Origin: Siphonodentalium dalli
Taxonomy: Eukaryota; Mollusca; Scaphopoda; Gadilida; Siphonodentaliidae
Assembly: GCA_032622095.1 (NCBI GenBank)
Contig: CP136067.1
Span: 58,939,899 to 59,003,898 of the forward strand
DNA: 64,000 nt
Direction of reading: 5' to 3'
A program made the position numbers and the translations under genes. Each line of letters starts with the position of its first letter. The first letter of the stretch is position 1. Positions 37,170-47,927 of the stretch are shown here, one piece after another. The notes beneath the pieces are model-generated. The model was not told the origin of the DNA. It did not search any database and was given only the letters and a program-made list of their open reading frames with translations.

Positions 37170-39301
37170 ACTGTCCAATCGGCTCGCGGAATACCAGTGT
37201 GAACGTCAGAATACCAGTGCTGTACAGGAGAATATCAGTGTTTTTAAGCGATATGATGCTACCATAATTAGAACTGGACGGCTAAATAACAAGACAAAAG
37301 ACAATGGAAAGGTATATACGATAAATTTTGCATTTACCCAGTGGAGGGGTCACCTGGACTCTGGTCGATCTGGCCTTTGTTTAAAGCAGAAAAATAGGCT
37401 GTACAAACTCGTAGGGGGAGGTAAAATTTTGCCCTAATCGGTATTCTAGTGCGTTTTGTTTAATTCCAGAGCATAACTTGCAGAATCCTTTATCAAATTC
37501 CGACAGCGGAATCTATTGACAAAACGTGCACATCGAAATCACTGGCATGTATAAGTTGGAAATACACGAAAATAAATCGAAACGAGGGGCGGTGATCACA
37601 GAAAATGGCACGGCGAACTACCAGTGCATGCCAACGAGGGCTACCAGTGTCAAATTTTCTTTATATGGTAAGTTATATCGGGTATATGTCGATAAACGCT
37701 TCATACAGGGCACCGGGCACGTGAAATGCCTTACCCTTCCCAAAATAACGACAAAGTTGATCTAGAAGGGTAAATATGTGGATATATAATAGGAAGTACG
37801 AAACTTCAACTATACGTCGATACTCAAAGCTAGAGTAAAATATAGAACAAATTTCATGATGTCCAGGTCAGAATATGGCGTTTTTGAAGAATTGTTCTTA
37901 AACTATTGGGATACGTCGGTTTAAATGCAATTTTCCAAACTTGTACAGTAGCTGAATAATTACTTATAAAATGCCAAAATCTGTTTGGCCTAATGGTTAA
38001 CGTCGCTGCGGCGAATGAATCAATTGTTTTAAATATAATCCGTGGTGATTGGTTGCGACATCCATCAGTTATGTTGCCTTGTTTATATGCATGCACGATT
38101 CTCTGATACTCAAATTCACATCTTGTAATTCATAGTCATAAGTGCAATAAATGCCCCTATCTCACACCCTTGTCAGATGACTAGTTAACCATTTATATGG
38201 GGCCGTTCGGTTTGTGAGCACTATAGCATGTTTATATCTTATAATTTTCAATAAAATGGGACGGTTTCGCTTTGCGCTGGGTATGACGTAAAGGCTAAAG
38301 TACAATTGGGGTCGCAATCTGATCGCGGAAGTCATTTAACACGTGTAAGGTTTACACGCGCGGTTGTTTCGGTTTTGATATTGAGTTGGTTGGTGCTGTA
38401 CGCGCTAGATTTATCCATATTCACACGCAGTCATAAAAAATATCAATCTATTTGTACACATATCCACAACATATATACGTCCAATCACCACACAACGATC
38501 CACCAAAAATAATCCAGCCAACCATCGACTCGCCATTCACTTACTGATTCACCAGCACAGCCATCCAACTCATTCTCCCATCACTCCAGCTCAGAAATAT
38601 ATCATATCTAACAATCAATATATTTGTCACCAGTCCACCCATCGTTATATATATATATATATATATATAGGTAAAGTAGTGTAGCCGTATAGGTCTGATT
38701 GATAGTAATTGAAATAAATGGTAACACCTTTAAGACTAATCAATAGGTCTTAAAGGTCCGGGCTGTTTCCCCTCTGCTTTTCGGAGAATTGCGCGATTTG
38801 ACCTTGAATTGTCCATTTTAAAGGTCAAGGTCAGGTCGGGGTCTCGATTTGACCCGTCCAAAACACTCAGTGGACAAAAGTAACCCTACGTATCAAATTT
38901 CGTCGAAATCCCATCAAATTTCGCGATTTGACCTTGAATTGACCCGATTTCAAGGTCAAGGTCACGTCGCACGGGCAAACGAATAGGCTTACGACACTCC
39001 TCATACGAAAGTATCCCCAGACACTAATTTTCATCGAAATCCTGTGATACTCTGGTGTTTGACCTTGAAATTACCCGATTTTTCTGCTTTAAACAAAGAC
39101 CAGATCGCCCAGAGTCGAACTGAACATCCACTGGGTAAATGCAAAATTGATCGTATATACCTTCCATTGTTTTTTGTCTTGATATTTAGCCGTCCAGTTC
39201 TAATTATGGTAGCATCATATCGCTTAAAAACACTGATATTCTCCTGTACAGCACTGGTATTCTGACGTTCACACTGGTATTCCTCGAGCTGATTGGACAG
39301 T
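37170..39301. mobile_element. 2.1 kb element with ~225 bp inverted repeats
   Basis: 37170-37396 and 39078-39301 are reverse complements with few changes, including GGAATACCAGTGTGAACGTC and GCGATATGATGCTACCATAA. The interior holds an AT microsatellite (38645-38669) and a GACCTTGAATTG repeat at 38700-39070. No transposase frame is seen. The 119-codon frame at 37078-37437 covers the left arm and is likely not a gene. Confidence 0.65.
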
Positions 39302-40449
39302 GTGTTTCTCTAATCTTTGTTAAGATATAGTCAAACAGTAACAATGTACTCTTCATTTTCGACATGAAATTTTCAAATGCAGATGAATAAGCTTATTGCG
39401 ATTTTGGTCATGGTTGCTATTTCAACCTTGACCCTGGAGGAATGATGAACTGTAAAAATGTACAGTGTAAAAGTTTATATATTCTTGTAAATTTGTGCTA
39501 TGGATAAAAGCTATTGAGTGGAATTTTATGTTTCTTCCTTATGTAGAAATGTCCATGGTATATAAAGGGAATGATAGTGTACTTTCAATTTGAGATTTTT
39601 CCTTGAATGGAATGTTGACAATAAGTAGCCATTCAGATTTAGACATCAAATCAAATCGACAAACACAGAATATGTCGGAGGCTACTACATGTATCATTGT
39701 AACTCGATCTTACCTTTTGTTGCAATTTGGATTATCAAGGAAAATCATGATATGGAAATTTTGTTAACTGCCGACGTGCAGCTTCTAAATCAAGCAGCAT
39801 ATTCTGCGGGGTTTTGTTACTGAGGGAAAGTTATAGTTTGTTATTTAGATACAAAATGAGACAATGACATAAAAAATATGTTGATTCAAAAATATACTTA
39901 TCGGGTCAACAATATCGGCATGAATCGAATCTCAAACATCCATAGGACTCAATGGAAATAAAAATCAAGTTTTACTATTGAGTAAAATATATCCTAGAGC
40001 TTAAAAAAGTTTGAGATTCTATATATCCAAGGGTCAGACTGGAGCAATTTCGTACATGTTTTTTTCTGAATAGGACATCTCAGAACAGGCTTCCAGCAGG
40101 ACCTTAAAAGCCTGGAATAACTTTCATTTTGACAAATAATCACTCAAGAACCGGAAAATGCTTAAGATGGGGACTTGTATATCCTTGATTTGTGTCAATT
40201 AATTGGGTATGACATTTTTGTCCAGAACAGCCTGTTATCTAAGTATGTGAATATCGCTTCAATTTGCCCTTAAACTGAGTAATGTCATTTTACGACATCA
40301 CAAATCTGAGTGATATGATTTTATGACATGCCGTAAATCTTCTTCACTGCTAAGTAATGTGTAGATATAAATTTTTGTGATGTTACTCATATGAAAGAGT
40401 TGTCAGAAACTGTTACTACTTAAGAGGTGATATAATAATTAATTCATAA

Positions 40450-40565
40450 ATAAGATATTACTTGGTTTGATATTATAGGCCTGATATCAGACCTTCGGTC
40501 TCATGCTGATATGAGGTTACCTCCGGCTGATATTGGGCCTAATATCTGACAAACCTAGTAATATC
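40450..40565. repeat. Foldback repeat
   Basis: GATATTACTTGGTTTGATAT near 40455 and its complement near 40540-40565, with CTGATAT-rich inner arms, form an imperfect hairpin. Non-coding. Confidence 0.55.
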
Positions 40566-40984
40566 CTCTAAATATATACTCGATAATCAGATAACTGACA
40601 ATCTTGAAATTTCTATGAAATGACCTTACATGTAGGTCTGAGCTGTGGGAACCAAGTAGAGCCCAAATGTCCATACTCGAGGGATGGATTGGCCTGAGCT
40701 GTTTATTCAGCTTATGCATCGTATATTCCTACAAATGAATGAATGGGAACCAAGTACCTACCCATCAACAGTTGAGGGATGGCTATTAAGCTACCCTCTG
40801 CCTGGAGATGGCTTATGACTTAAACCATCCATCTATCCAAGCCTGCTATCCACTTCTGGGAAGTATCTGTAGTCTCAAATTACCATTGTTTTAGTTACTT
40901 TTTCGCTTTTCAGTTTCTATATCCCCTAATTTGCAGAAAATAAAATGCATAATCGACGTGACTAATGGGTGAACATCACCAACT

Positions 40985-41130
40985 TCAACTGGGGAACTTA
41001 GGTCTCCCACAGCAGTTGAGGCATATGCAGAATGAGGTCCCCAGAGGGTGAAGTTGGTGATGCTAGCCCCCTGTGTGGGATAACATCAATAAATTCACCC
41101 TCTGGGGACCTCATTCTGCAAATGACAGAC
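40985..41130. repeat. GAATGAGGTCCCCAGAGG foldback MITE, copy 1
   Basis: TGCAGAATGAGGTCCCCAGA at 41026 is mirrored by TCTGGGGACCTCATTCTGCA ending at 41120. Further copies are at 61769-61862 and 62047-62135 (full) and 57145-57195 (half). Confidence 0.7.
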
Positions 41131-41243
41131 ACCATATTTGCAGGCTTACATAACATTCCCTTCGCCATCCTATATTAGGACAGTTGATTTTCTCAGGGCT
41201 TTAATTTCAGGTGATTCAGTGGATATGTGACTGAGAACTGTCT

Positions 41244-41303
41244 AGTCCAAGTCTTCTCGTACTAAAATATCTTAGCCGGTTTTAGTACGAGAAGACTTGG
41301 ACT
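41244..41303. repeat. 60 bp inverted repeat
   Basis: Arms of about 24 bp, AGTCCAAGTCTTCTCGTACT and complement, around a loop of some 12-15 bp. It lies just outside the palindromic MITE at 41319. Confidence 0.75.
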
Positions 41304-41318
41304 AAGAACTGTCATGTA

Positions 41319-42020
41319 CAGTAATGCTCTAATTAATCGACCTCTTAACCAAAGCAGAATTATGGATAACTTTTCAGGATTTAGTCGGAAATATGGCTTG
41401 TTGCCATTCATCGGAAAGCTCTCGGTGAGAGCTTTCCGATGAATGGCAACAAGCCATATTTCCGACTAAATCCTGAAAAGTTATCCATAATTCTGCTTTG
41501 GTTAAAGGCACGTGAGGCCTTAGTTGTCGAAAATATTCATATTTGTTCCACTCACCGTAGACAGAAAAACATTAAAACGTATACAGTTTCGTTCATATAT
41601 ACCATGACCATCGCGTAAACAGCATGTTATCATAAAGATTTACTATATTTTACATAAGCAAGAGCTTGATTGTGTTACAGAAGACAGCACAATGCTGCTG
41701 GCTAATCACACACAAATGCTCTTTATTCGTTCCATATCAGGAATTCACCAACAAAGAACGCTCTTTATGTTTACCATCATAATATAAACAAACACCAGAA
41801 AAGTAACTTTTTAAGCTTTTGTTTACATAACAATGGTCAAAGATATGACAATAACATACTGTTTATGCGATATTTCTTATTTGCATGCGGACAATGTCTG
41901 TCTACACTTTGTTGTTCTTTCTGTTTGTGGCGGTTTTTGACGGGTGAAAATATTTTCACAGGATACCCACCGCCAAGGCCAACCGTACCTTTAAGAGGTC
42001 GATTAATTAGAGCATTACTG
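41319..42020. mobile_element. Pogo/Tigger-like palindromic MITE, interrupted
   Basis: The ends CAGTAATGCTCTAATTAATC and exact complement are each bordered by TA, as in Tc1/mariner/pogo elements. Left arm 41317-41423 and right arm 41427-41505 plus 41995-42022 are perfect reverse complements of 107 bp around a 3 bp centre once 41506-41994 is removed. Diverged relatives: about 48884-49058 and a fragment at 19880-19950. Confidence 0.8.
41506..41990. mobile_element. TTAA-flanked MITE nested in the palindromic MITE
   Basis: 485 bp bordered by TTAA at 41502-41505 and 41991-41994, with ends AGGCACGTGAGGCCTT and AAGGCCAACCGTACCT that are imperfect inverted repeats. TTAA duplications are typical of piggyBac-type elements. 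Related copies: 9430-9937, and fragments at 16048-16215 and 52610-52860. The minus-strand frame 41837-42124 crosses its end and is not a gene. Confidence 0.75.
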
Positions 42021-42029
42021 TAGCTATCG

Positions 42030-43337
42030 GCAAAACATATAAGAGAATGCACACTGTGATAGGTAGTATTCTCCATATTTAGGCTCCTTGTCTGACTTGT
42101 GTATGTTTTGCTGTTATCTTTCATTGGAATGATAATTTACAAGATGACTTTCTGCACCCTTTCATACATGCCTTGTCTAATAGTAAATACCCTGTAATTT
42201 TGTATCCGAGGTTGCATTACTTCATTTATTGGTCAATGTTTTTAGACAAGTTTTTATCAAAACTCAATATTGCTTTGGTGAGGGATGGTTGGTGGGTCAG
42301 CGGGCGGTCGGGCGGCAACAAACCTATATAACATAGCCGTTTATTGATGGATTCTGACAATTTTATATATGAGTTAATTTACACGTGTGACAGCTGCACA
42401 CAGAAAATCGTGTCCACCCCGACTTTCTAACCAAATTTATGACACTTGTTTTTATTTATTAAAATTTTATGTTCATTGGCGAGATAACTTGAACAAATAT
42501 CAACGAATTTCATTCATATTTGATATATGGATATCTCACAACAATATCTTGACCGAGATCGTTGTCCGATCCTTTTTACCAGTGTTACGGCCCTTATTTT
42601 TAGCAATTTTATGACCATTAGTGCACAAATTTTAATAAATGTCAACCGATTACAAGATTGGTTGGACATATTTTTATAGAGTTATCACCCTTTTTGACTT
42701 GGCAATTTTTTTGTAATATAGTTTTTGTTTTGCCATTTCCATCTGTGATCTGTTGTGAGGGGGGGGGGGGGGGTCAGCTTGTCCATTGATCTGTGCACAT
42801 TGCCATTGTGATTTTTTTCTCCAGTTTTGATCTGGAATATTGTTTAGACCCAGTGTGTCTTTTGATGAAGATGAGCCAGTGTGCTGACTTTTATGAATCA
42901 ATGATCATTTATCGCCACTCCTTTTATCTATTTATCAACCTATATTGTCCCAGCTACCAAATTATGTATACATATTTGAGGATCGAAAGAGCCATCGCCT
43001 TTTAATATGGCTACCTTTTTGTAGCCCAGGTGCACTGAGAGAGGTATCATTATTCCCACAATCACACCTCTAGTCTGATAATCTGTAACAATCCATGATA
43101 TCTGTGGCTTCTTCAACATGGACCAAATGTGCAGGATTCATAGGAATGGCGTCTGTCCCTGAAAGAAACGTGGAACATTAGGCTACATTAATTTCAACAT
43201 TACTCATTAGATCTAGATTATCTTCAGCTCCACCATTATATTATGACTTCAACCATAGGATGGGTGAAATTTTTTTCTAGATGCCAAGACGAAGTGGTTC
43301 AATACAGACAAACACGAGAAATACACCCTTAAGGTTT
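42030..43337. other. Non-coding spacer with a G-tract and decayed repeats
   Basis: A poly-G tract lies near 42760. 42275-42620 has a GGCGGTCGGGCGGCAACAAAC start and a GTTACGGCCCTTATTTTTAG end, reminiscent of the tandem-core repeats at 43.4 kb, but too decayed to delimit. Short ORFs look random. Confidence 0.45.
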
Positions 43338-44421
43338 ATTATGCCCCCGACTTGAAGTCGGCGGGTATATAGTTGACGTCTCCGTCGTGCCGTCCATCCG
43401 TACAAACATTTTGCATTATTGTTCAGCAACCGCTTGGTAGATTTAGCTGTTATTTGGTATGGTGATAGAGCAGCATGGGGGAACAGCTACATGCATAGCG
43501 CGGGTTTCGTCCACCCATTTTCACCAGAGTTATGTCCCTTTTTTGACTTAGAAAATTCAATTTTGTCCGTCCGTACAACATTTTGCATTATTGTTCAGCA
43601 ACCGCTGGGCAGATTTAGCTGATATTTGGTATGGTGATAGAGCAGCATGGGGGAACAACTACATGCATAGCGCGGGTTTCGTCCACCCATTTTCATCAGA
43701 GTTATGGCCCTTTTTTTACTTAGAAAATTCAATTTTGTCCGTCCGTACAAACATTTTGCATTATTGTTCAGCAACCGCTGGGCAGATTTAGCTGATATTT
43801 GGTATGGTGATAGAGCAGCATGGGGGAACAGCTACATGCATAACCCATTTTCACCAGAGTTATGGGCTTATGGCCCTTTTTTAACTTAGAAAATTCAATT
43901 TTTCTCTTATTTTTTGGGTTTCCAGATGATAGCGTGAGCTTTGGTGGTACGATTGCAAATCCCGTATTTTTGTGGATCGGTTATATCAAAATACATGTCA
44001 AGTGCGAATTTGGGTATGATCTGATGATTTTTGCCAGAGTTATGGCCCTTTTTTCAACTTAGAAAATTTGAATTTTCGCTTGTTTTTGGGTTTCCGGATC
44101 GCTTGGTTTTGGGTTTCCGGAATTTCTAGAAGTGATGATTGTTTTTGGGTTTCCAGAATTTCTAGAATTTATGATAGCGTGAGCTTTGACAGTTCGATTG
44201 CAGGTTGAAATGTTTCAGTATAAACAAAGACAGTTTTGGCCTTTGTGCACTCAAAAGATATGCCTCCTGACTTTAGTCGGTGGGTTTTTAGTCAACATTT
44301 CTGTACGAACTTCTTTTGGAATGGTCATATAGACCTCCTCGGATACCCGCAGTTTCGTCCATGCTTAATCAGAATTGCTACGGTCGGGGGCAAATGCCAC
44401 GCGACAGCGTACCTCTTGTTT
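43338..44421. mobile_element. Second satellite-cored element
   Basis: The left end has GCCCCCGAC (43343-43351) running into a hairpin CCGACTTGAAGTCGG (43347-43361). The right end has the exact complement GTCGGGGGC (44383-44391), then a small GGCAAATGCC hairpin and the tail GCGTACCTCTTGTTT. Between lie a ~173 bp tandem unit and diverged tails containing TATGGCCCTTTTTT. Same architecture as the element at 22957-29951 but unrelated sequence. Its ORFs are repeat shadows. Confidence 0.65.
43397..43900. repeat. ~173 bp tandem repeat, about three copies
   Basis: Units start CCGTACAAACATTTTGCATT at about 43398, 43571 and 43743 and are nearly identical. After 43880 the copies decay. It forms the core of the second satellite-cored element. 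Confidence 0.9.
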
Positions 44422-44478
44422 GTACATTGTCGACTTTAATTCTCTTCTCAATATTTGTGAGTAATCCATTATTTAAAC
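44378..44478. repeat. 101 bp flanking direct repeat, left copy
   Basis: Starts CTACGGTCGGGGGCAAATG and ends CCATTATTTAAAC. The first ~44 bp are the tail of the second satellite-cored element, so this copy is in its native place. It differs at one position from 46959-47059. Confidence 0.85.
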
Positions 44479-44479
44479 T

Positions 44480-44701
44480 TGAAAACTTGACTTATCTCTG
44501 CTGGTTAACATATAAGTGCCTCTCCTTTGTGTCTCCACATATTCAGATATTCAGTTCACTCATTAATTACCACTACTCATTCACACTACAGCATACCTTC
44601 ACTCACTCAATACAATAATCCTGACTCTCACACCTCACTGCATTCTTATCACCTTACACACAATAACACAAGATATAAACATTTAACCTCTCAGACTATC
44701 A
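44480..44701 (-). repeat. Copia 3' LTR (proposed limits)
   Basis: 222 bp starting TGATAGTCTGAGAGG on the minus strand, next to the purine tract, and ending at TTTTCA (44480). The first 158 bp (minus-strand sense) are repeated at 46801-46958. The 3' limit is inferred from the TG/CA ends and the flanking duplication. Confidence 0.6.
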
Positions 44702-44845
44702 ATCTCCCTTTCAATATTTAAATAAACAGAATATATACATTATGAATAGACAAGTTAGCAATTGTACCAAGTGTATGAACATGAGGCAATTGCTCCATCA
44801 AATAACAGTTAACTTAATAAAACTGAAATTAATAAGACCAAATCA

Positions 44846-46205
44846 CTACCGGCCGGTACGGTAATATTTAGAAGCAATTTTACCACTGTTCAATGTTTGC
44901 ATTAACAAGACTGGCGAAGCACCAAGTTTGGTGAGACAATCTGCTAACTGCATTTTTGTATCAACCCACAAAACATTACAAAGAGTCTTATTATCTATTA
45001 GTTCTTTCACAGCACTCATTTCAATTCTCAGTCTCTTCTCTGAAACAGTGTTTGTTGACTTCAGGGCATCTACTAGCGATTTTGAATCAGTAACACATTC
45101 AAGAGGTAAATCACTGTTAGTTAATTCAGTATATAGGTTTGATATGAACACAGATGTATCAAGAGCATCAGCCATTGCTAAGGTCTCTCCTGCTAATGTA
45201 CTATGCACAACTCGCCTAATCTTCCTAGAATTCCAACAAATAGGTGAGAAGTTACCAGATTGATCTGAGAGTAATATCACATAGCCTCCCTGACTTCCAC
45301 CATCTCTCAAGTTGCCAAAGGAAGCATCACTGAAAACTTTTAGATGCAGTTTTTGTCCTAACTTTTGAAACTTCAATGAAGAACTGTTAGATTTAATACG
45401 GCCAACCACTTTATTTACATGTATAATATCTTTAACAGTTGCTTCCTTCACATTTGTTGCTAAAGCACAAGCATCGAAAAGAACATCAGGTCTGCTTTGT
45501 TTAGCAATCCAAAGAAATTGTCCAATCTTCGAGCGCAACACACTTTTCTCTGTGTCATCTAAATGAGAATCTCTTTGGGTAGCTCTGTCTTTCTTGATAG
45601 CCATTGGACATAAACTGTCAATGTATTTCTCCTGAGATAGTTCAATTGTGCCATGATTGTTATCAAGGTTCATACCAACATATTGGAATGCATCATAATA
45701 TTCTTTCCCTACTTTGAGTACAGAACGTATCTGATTGATCACATTGGTCTGAAAAGCCATATTTCCTCCCCAAATAAAGTCATCTACATGACTTGTAAGC
45801 ATCCCAATAAGGTTGCCAGTAGAATCTTTCCAATAGAAAACAGCTGGGTCAACTTTCGATATCTTTGCACCAGTAGCCAGCATTACATCACAGACTCGCT
45901 TATACCATTGTAGGGCAGCATCACTCAGACCATATATACACTTTCGGAGATGCCAAAGTTTCCCATTGGTGATCGCTTCTTTCGGAGGTAAAATACAAAT
46001 GTTCCTTTCCATTGATAGCCCTTGTAAGAAAGCAGTTTTTATGTCCATCGCATGTGCAGCCCATCCGTTATTAGACATAATGGAAATGGTCTTTAAGATT
46101 CTTTAGCACATGTCTTTAGGAATATCATTGTCCATCTCCTCGAAGCCACGTGCAACCAATCTTGCTTTAGGTTTGAGTCCATTCTCAGTTTTCTTCATTA
46201 TGGAG
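44846..46205 (-). CDS. Copia reverse transcriptase-RNase H, partial and frameshifted at the start
   Basis: The main open frame (46078-44846, 410 residues) has the polymerase blocks MDIKTAFLQG (11-20), LRKCIYGLSDAALQWYK and TSHVDD (96-100; HVDD where most copia have YVDD). The RNase H domain has SDASFGN (Asp251), GET (Glu298), TDSK (Asp331) and QLADCLTK (Asp380). Upstream, KARLVARGFEE lies in another frame, separated by a small frameshift near 46110, so the polymerase is broken at its N-terminus. Gag, protease and integrase are not on this strand. The clade looks like the copia of aquatic invertebrates, but that is an impression. Confidence 0.85.
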
Positions 46206-46227
46206 AATTTTTGGAAACTCTGCAAGT

Positions 46228-46811
46228 CACGATAAAATGGGAGCTACTGGAATGGTTATGAAACAGGAGTCTACTATATGTATACTAGTGGAAACAATTC
46301 TAAATGGAATCATCAAAGAAACTTCAAGAAACAAACTTTTGTTAAAAAGCCTTTCAATGAAAACCACCTTCTTGGAACTAATCCTATTGGTAAAAATGGA
46401 AAACGAACAGAATGGTCTATATGCCACTCGTTATTTCACTGGGCGAAGAACTGTGAGCATCATAGACGCTACAATGTGAATATGACTGAAACTGAAGAAG
46501 AGTGTAATCTGACGCTGTTCACAAAGGGACAATCTACAGTAAATGAGATATTTCTAGTAGAATCAATGGGATGTGCAGTAATTGACACAGCATGCACACG
46601 AACAGTATGTGGAATTGGATGGATGGATTCATTTATTGAAAGTTTGAGTGACAGTGAGAAGGAATCTGTGAAGACAACCATTAGTAATCGACTGTTTAAG
46701 TTCGGGGATGGTGCCCAAGTTCGGTCATCAAGAAATGTTGTGATATTACCAGCTTACATTGGTGAAACTAAATGTAATATTAGTGTTGAAGTCGTTGAAG
46801 CAGATATTCAG
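46228..46811 (+). pseudogene. Copia gag C-terminus and aspartic protease fragment, inverted
   Basis: The frame reads through a zinc-knuckle region, WSICHSLFHWAKNC, in which the first Cys of the CCHC box is Trp, then the protease AVIDTACTRTVCG and FKFGDGAQV, ending VEVVEADI. It then runs straight into LTR sequence. The protease Asp-Thr is present; the N-terminus of gag and everything after protease are lost. Orientation is opposite to the polymerase next to it. Confidence 0.75.
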
Positions 46812-46958
46812 TTCACTCATTAATTACCACTACTCATTCACACTACAGCATACCTTCACTCACTCAATACAATAATCCTGACTCTCACACCTCACTGCAT
46901 TCTTATCACCTTACACACAATAACACAAGATATAAACATTTAACCTCTCAGACTATCA

Positions 46959-47059
46959 CTACGGTCGGGGGCAAATGCCACGCGACAGCGTACCTCTTGT
47001 TTGTCCATTGTCGACTTTAATTCTCTTCTCAATATTTGTGAGTAATCCATTATTTAAAC
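46959..47059. repeat. 101 bp flanking direct repeat, right copy
   Basis: Begins directly after the CA end of the LTR piece at 46958 and ends where the TTAA-type MITE begins. A copy of 44378-44478 without the rest of the satellite-cored element. Confidence 0.85.
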
Positions 47060-47267
47060 CCTTTCATGACGGAGCTGCACTGGTGCAGCATTAAAGATCC
47101 TGTGCCACGGCATTCTCTTTGTATGCGAGTCTCGCATAGGAAGCCTCACATATTTAGATAATACACTGGCTTACAAGGCCAAGGTCCTATGGGAGCCTCG
47201 CATATATAAGAGAATGATTTGGCACAGGGTTTTCGCAATATGTCAGAAAGCTCCAGTCATGGAAGGG
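47058..47267. mobile_element. TTAA-flanked MITE, family B copy 1
   Basis: Inverted ends CCCTTTCATGACGGAGCT and complement of CCCTTCCATGACTGGAGCT, bordered by TTAA at 47054-47057 and 47268-47271. The inside contains CATTCTCTT and ATATATAAGAGAATG in inverted orientation. A second copy is at 53326-53588. Confidence 0.75.
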
Positions 47268-47806
47268 TTAAGAACACAATGATCTCCATGCAGGATGTTT
47301 AGCGAGCTGCAATTAAAACAGATTTGTATCTTTATGCGTCAGTAAAGCATGCTATATGTGAAGTAGTGGTTGGAACATTGTCTATTCCAGTATCTATCTT
47401 GACTGATGTTGATGGATTGCAAAGATGAAGGAAATCTCGTATAGATAATTGCTAAACTTATAAATGCACATTTCTAAAATTTTTAGAAGAAGCTATTAAC
47501 AGGGCAATGGGATAAAACTTCAGAACAAGGCACACTAATTTAAAATCGGAACTAAAGTACAAATGCCAAATATTTTGCCACTCAAACATCGACAGTATGT
47601 TTAACCATATTCAAGGATTGAGCAGATACTAAGCTGTCAGTAAGGATATAAAATAGTTTACTCTCAGGATAATCTAACAGCTTCTGTTGATATCTCAAGT
47701 TTTTCAAGAAATTCCATGAAGTGTAGATGGGCTATTTTTGCCCCCTTGGTGAACGGCAGGAAGTGTAGTTGCTCTGGCACCTCAGGAGATATGCGTGCAT
47801 ACTAAC

Positions 47807-47927
47807 CTCCGATAAGAATCATAATCGGATTGCATTCCTCTCAGAATCTTTTGGTTTGGTGTGATGTAAGTGAATGGATGGTCAGCTGAAGATGTTTGTG
47901 AAAATACACAGTCACTCATACACCAAT
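47807..47927 (-). CDS. Dermatopontin-like exon B
   Basis: Begins after a CAATTTTCAG acceptor in the phase left by exon A. It reads DWCMSDC, then FTYITPNQKILRGMQSDYD and SYRR, a second dermatopontin repeat (PF-Y-x-x-P-x-x-x-I-L-x-G). A GTTAGT follows in phase 2. If that donor is not used, the frame stops at 47782. The usual W/F-K-F-x-C tail is missing here, so a further exon is likely. Confidence 0.75.

Larger units (their letters stand above)
44480..46958 (-). mobile_element. Rearranged Ty1/copia retrotransposon
   Basis: An LTR-like end at 44480-44701 (TG...CA) is followed by a purine-rich tract (minus-strand AAAGGGAGAT), then RNase H and reverse transcriptase on the minus strand. The gag/protease part at 46228-46811 is on the plus strand, inverted relative to the rest, and integrase is absent. 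A 158 bp piece of the LTR closes the right side at 46801-46958. Direct copies of a 101 bp flank abut both outer edges (44378-44478 and 46959-47059). Confidence 0.8.

Noticed and set aside
37078-37437. Plus-strand ORF of 119 codons
   Set aside because: It coincides with the left inverted arm of a 2.1 kb element and shows no known domain. The inverted copy at 39.1-39.3 kb does not keep the frame.
41837-42124. Minus-strand ORF of 95 codons with a Gly-rich stretch
   Set aside because: It spans the border of two nested MITEs, so it is composite non-coding DNA.
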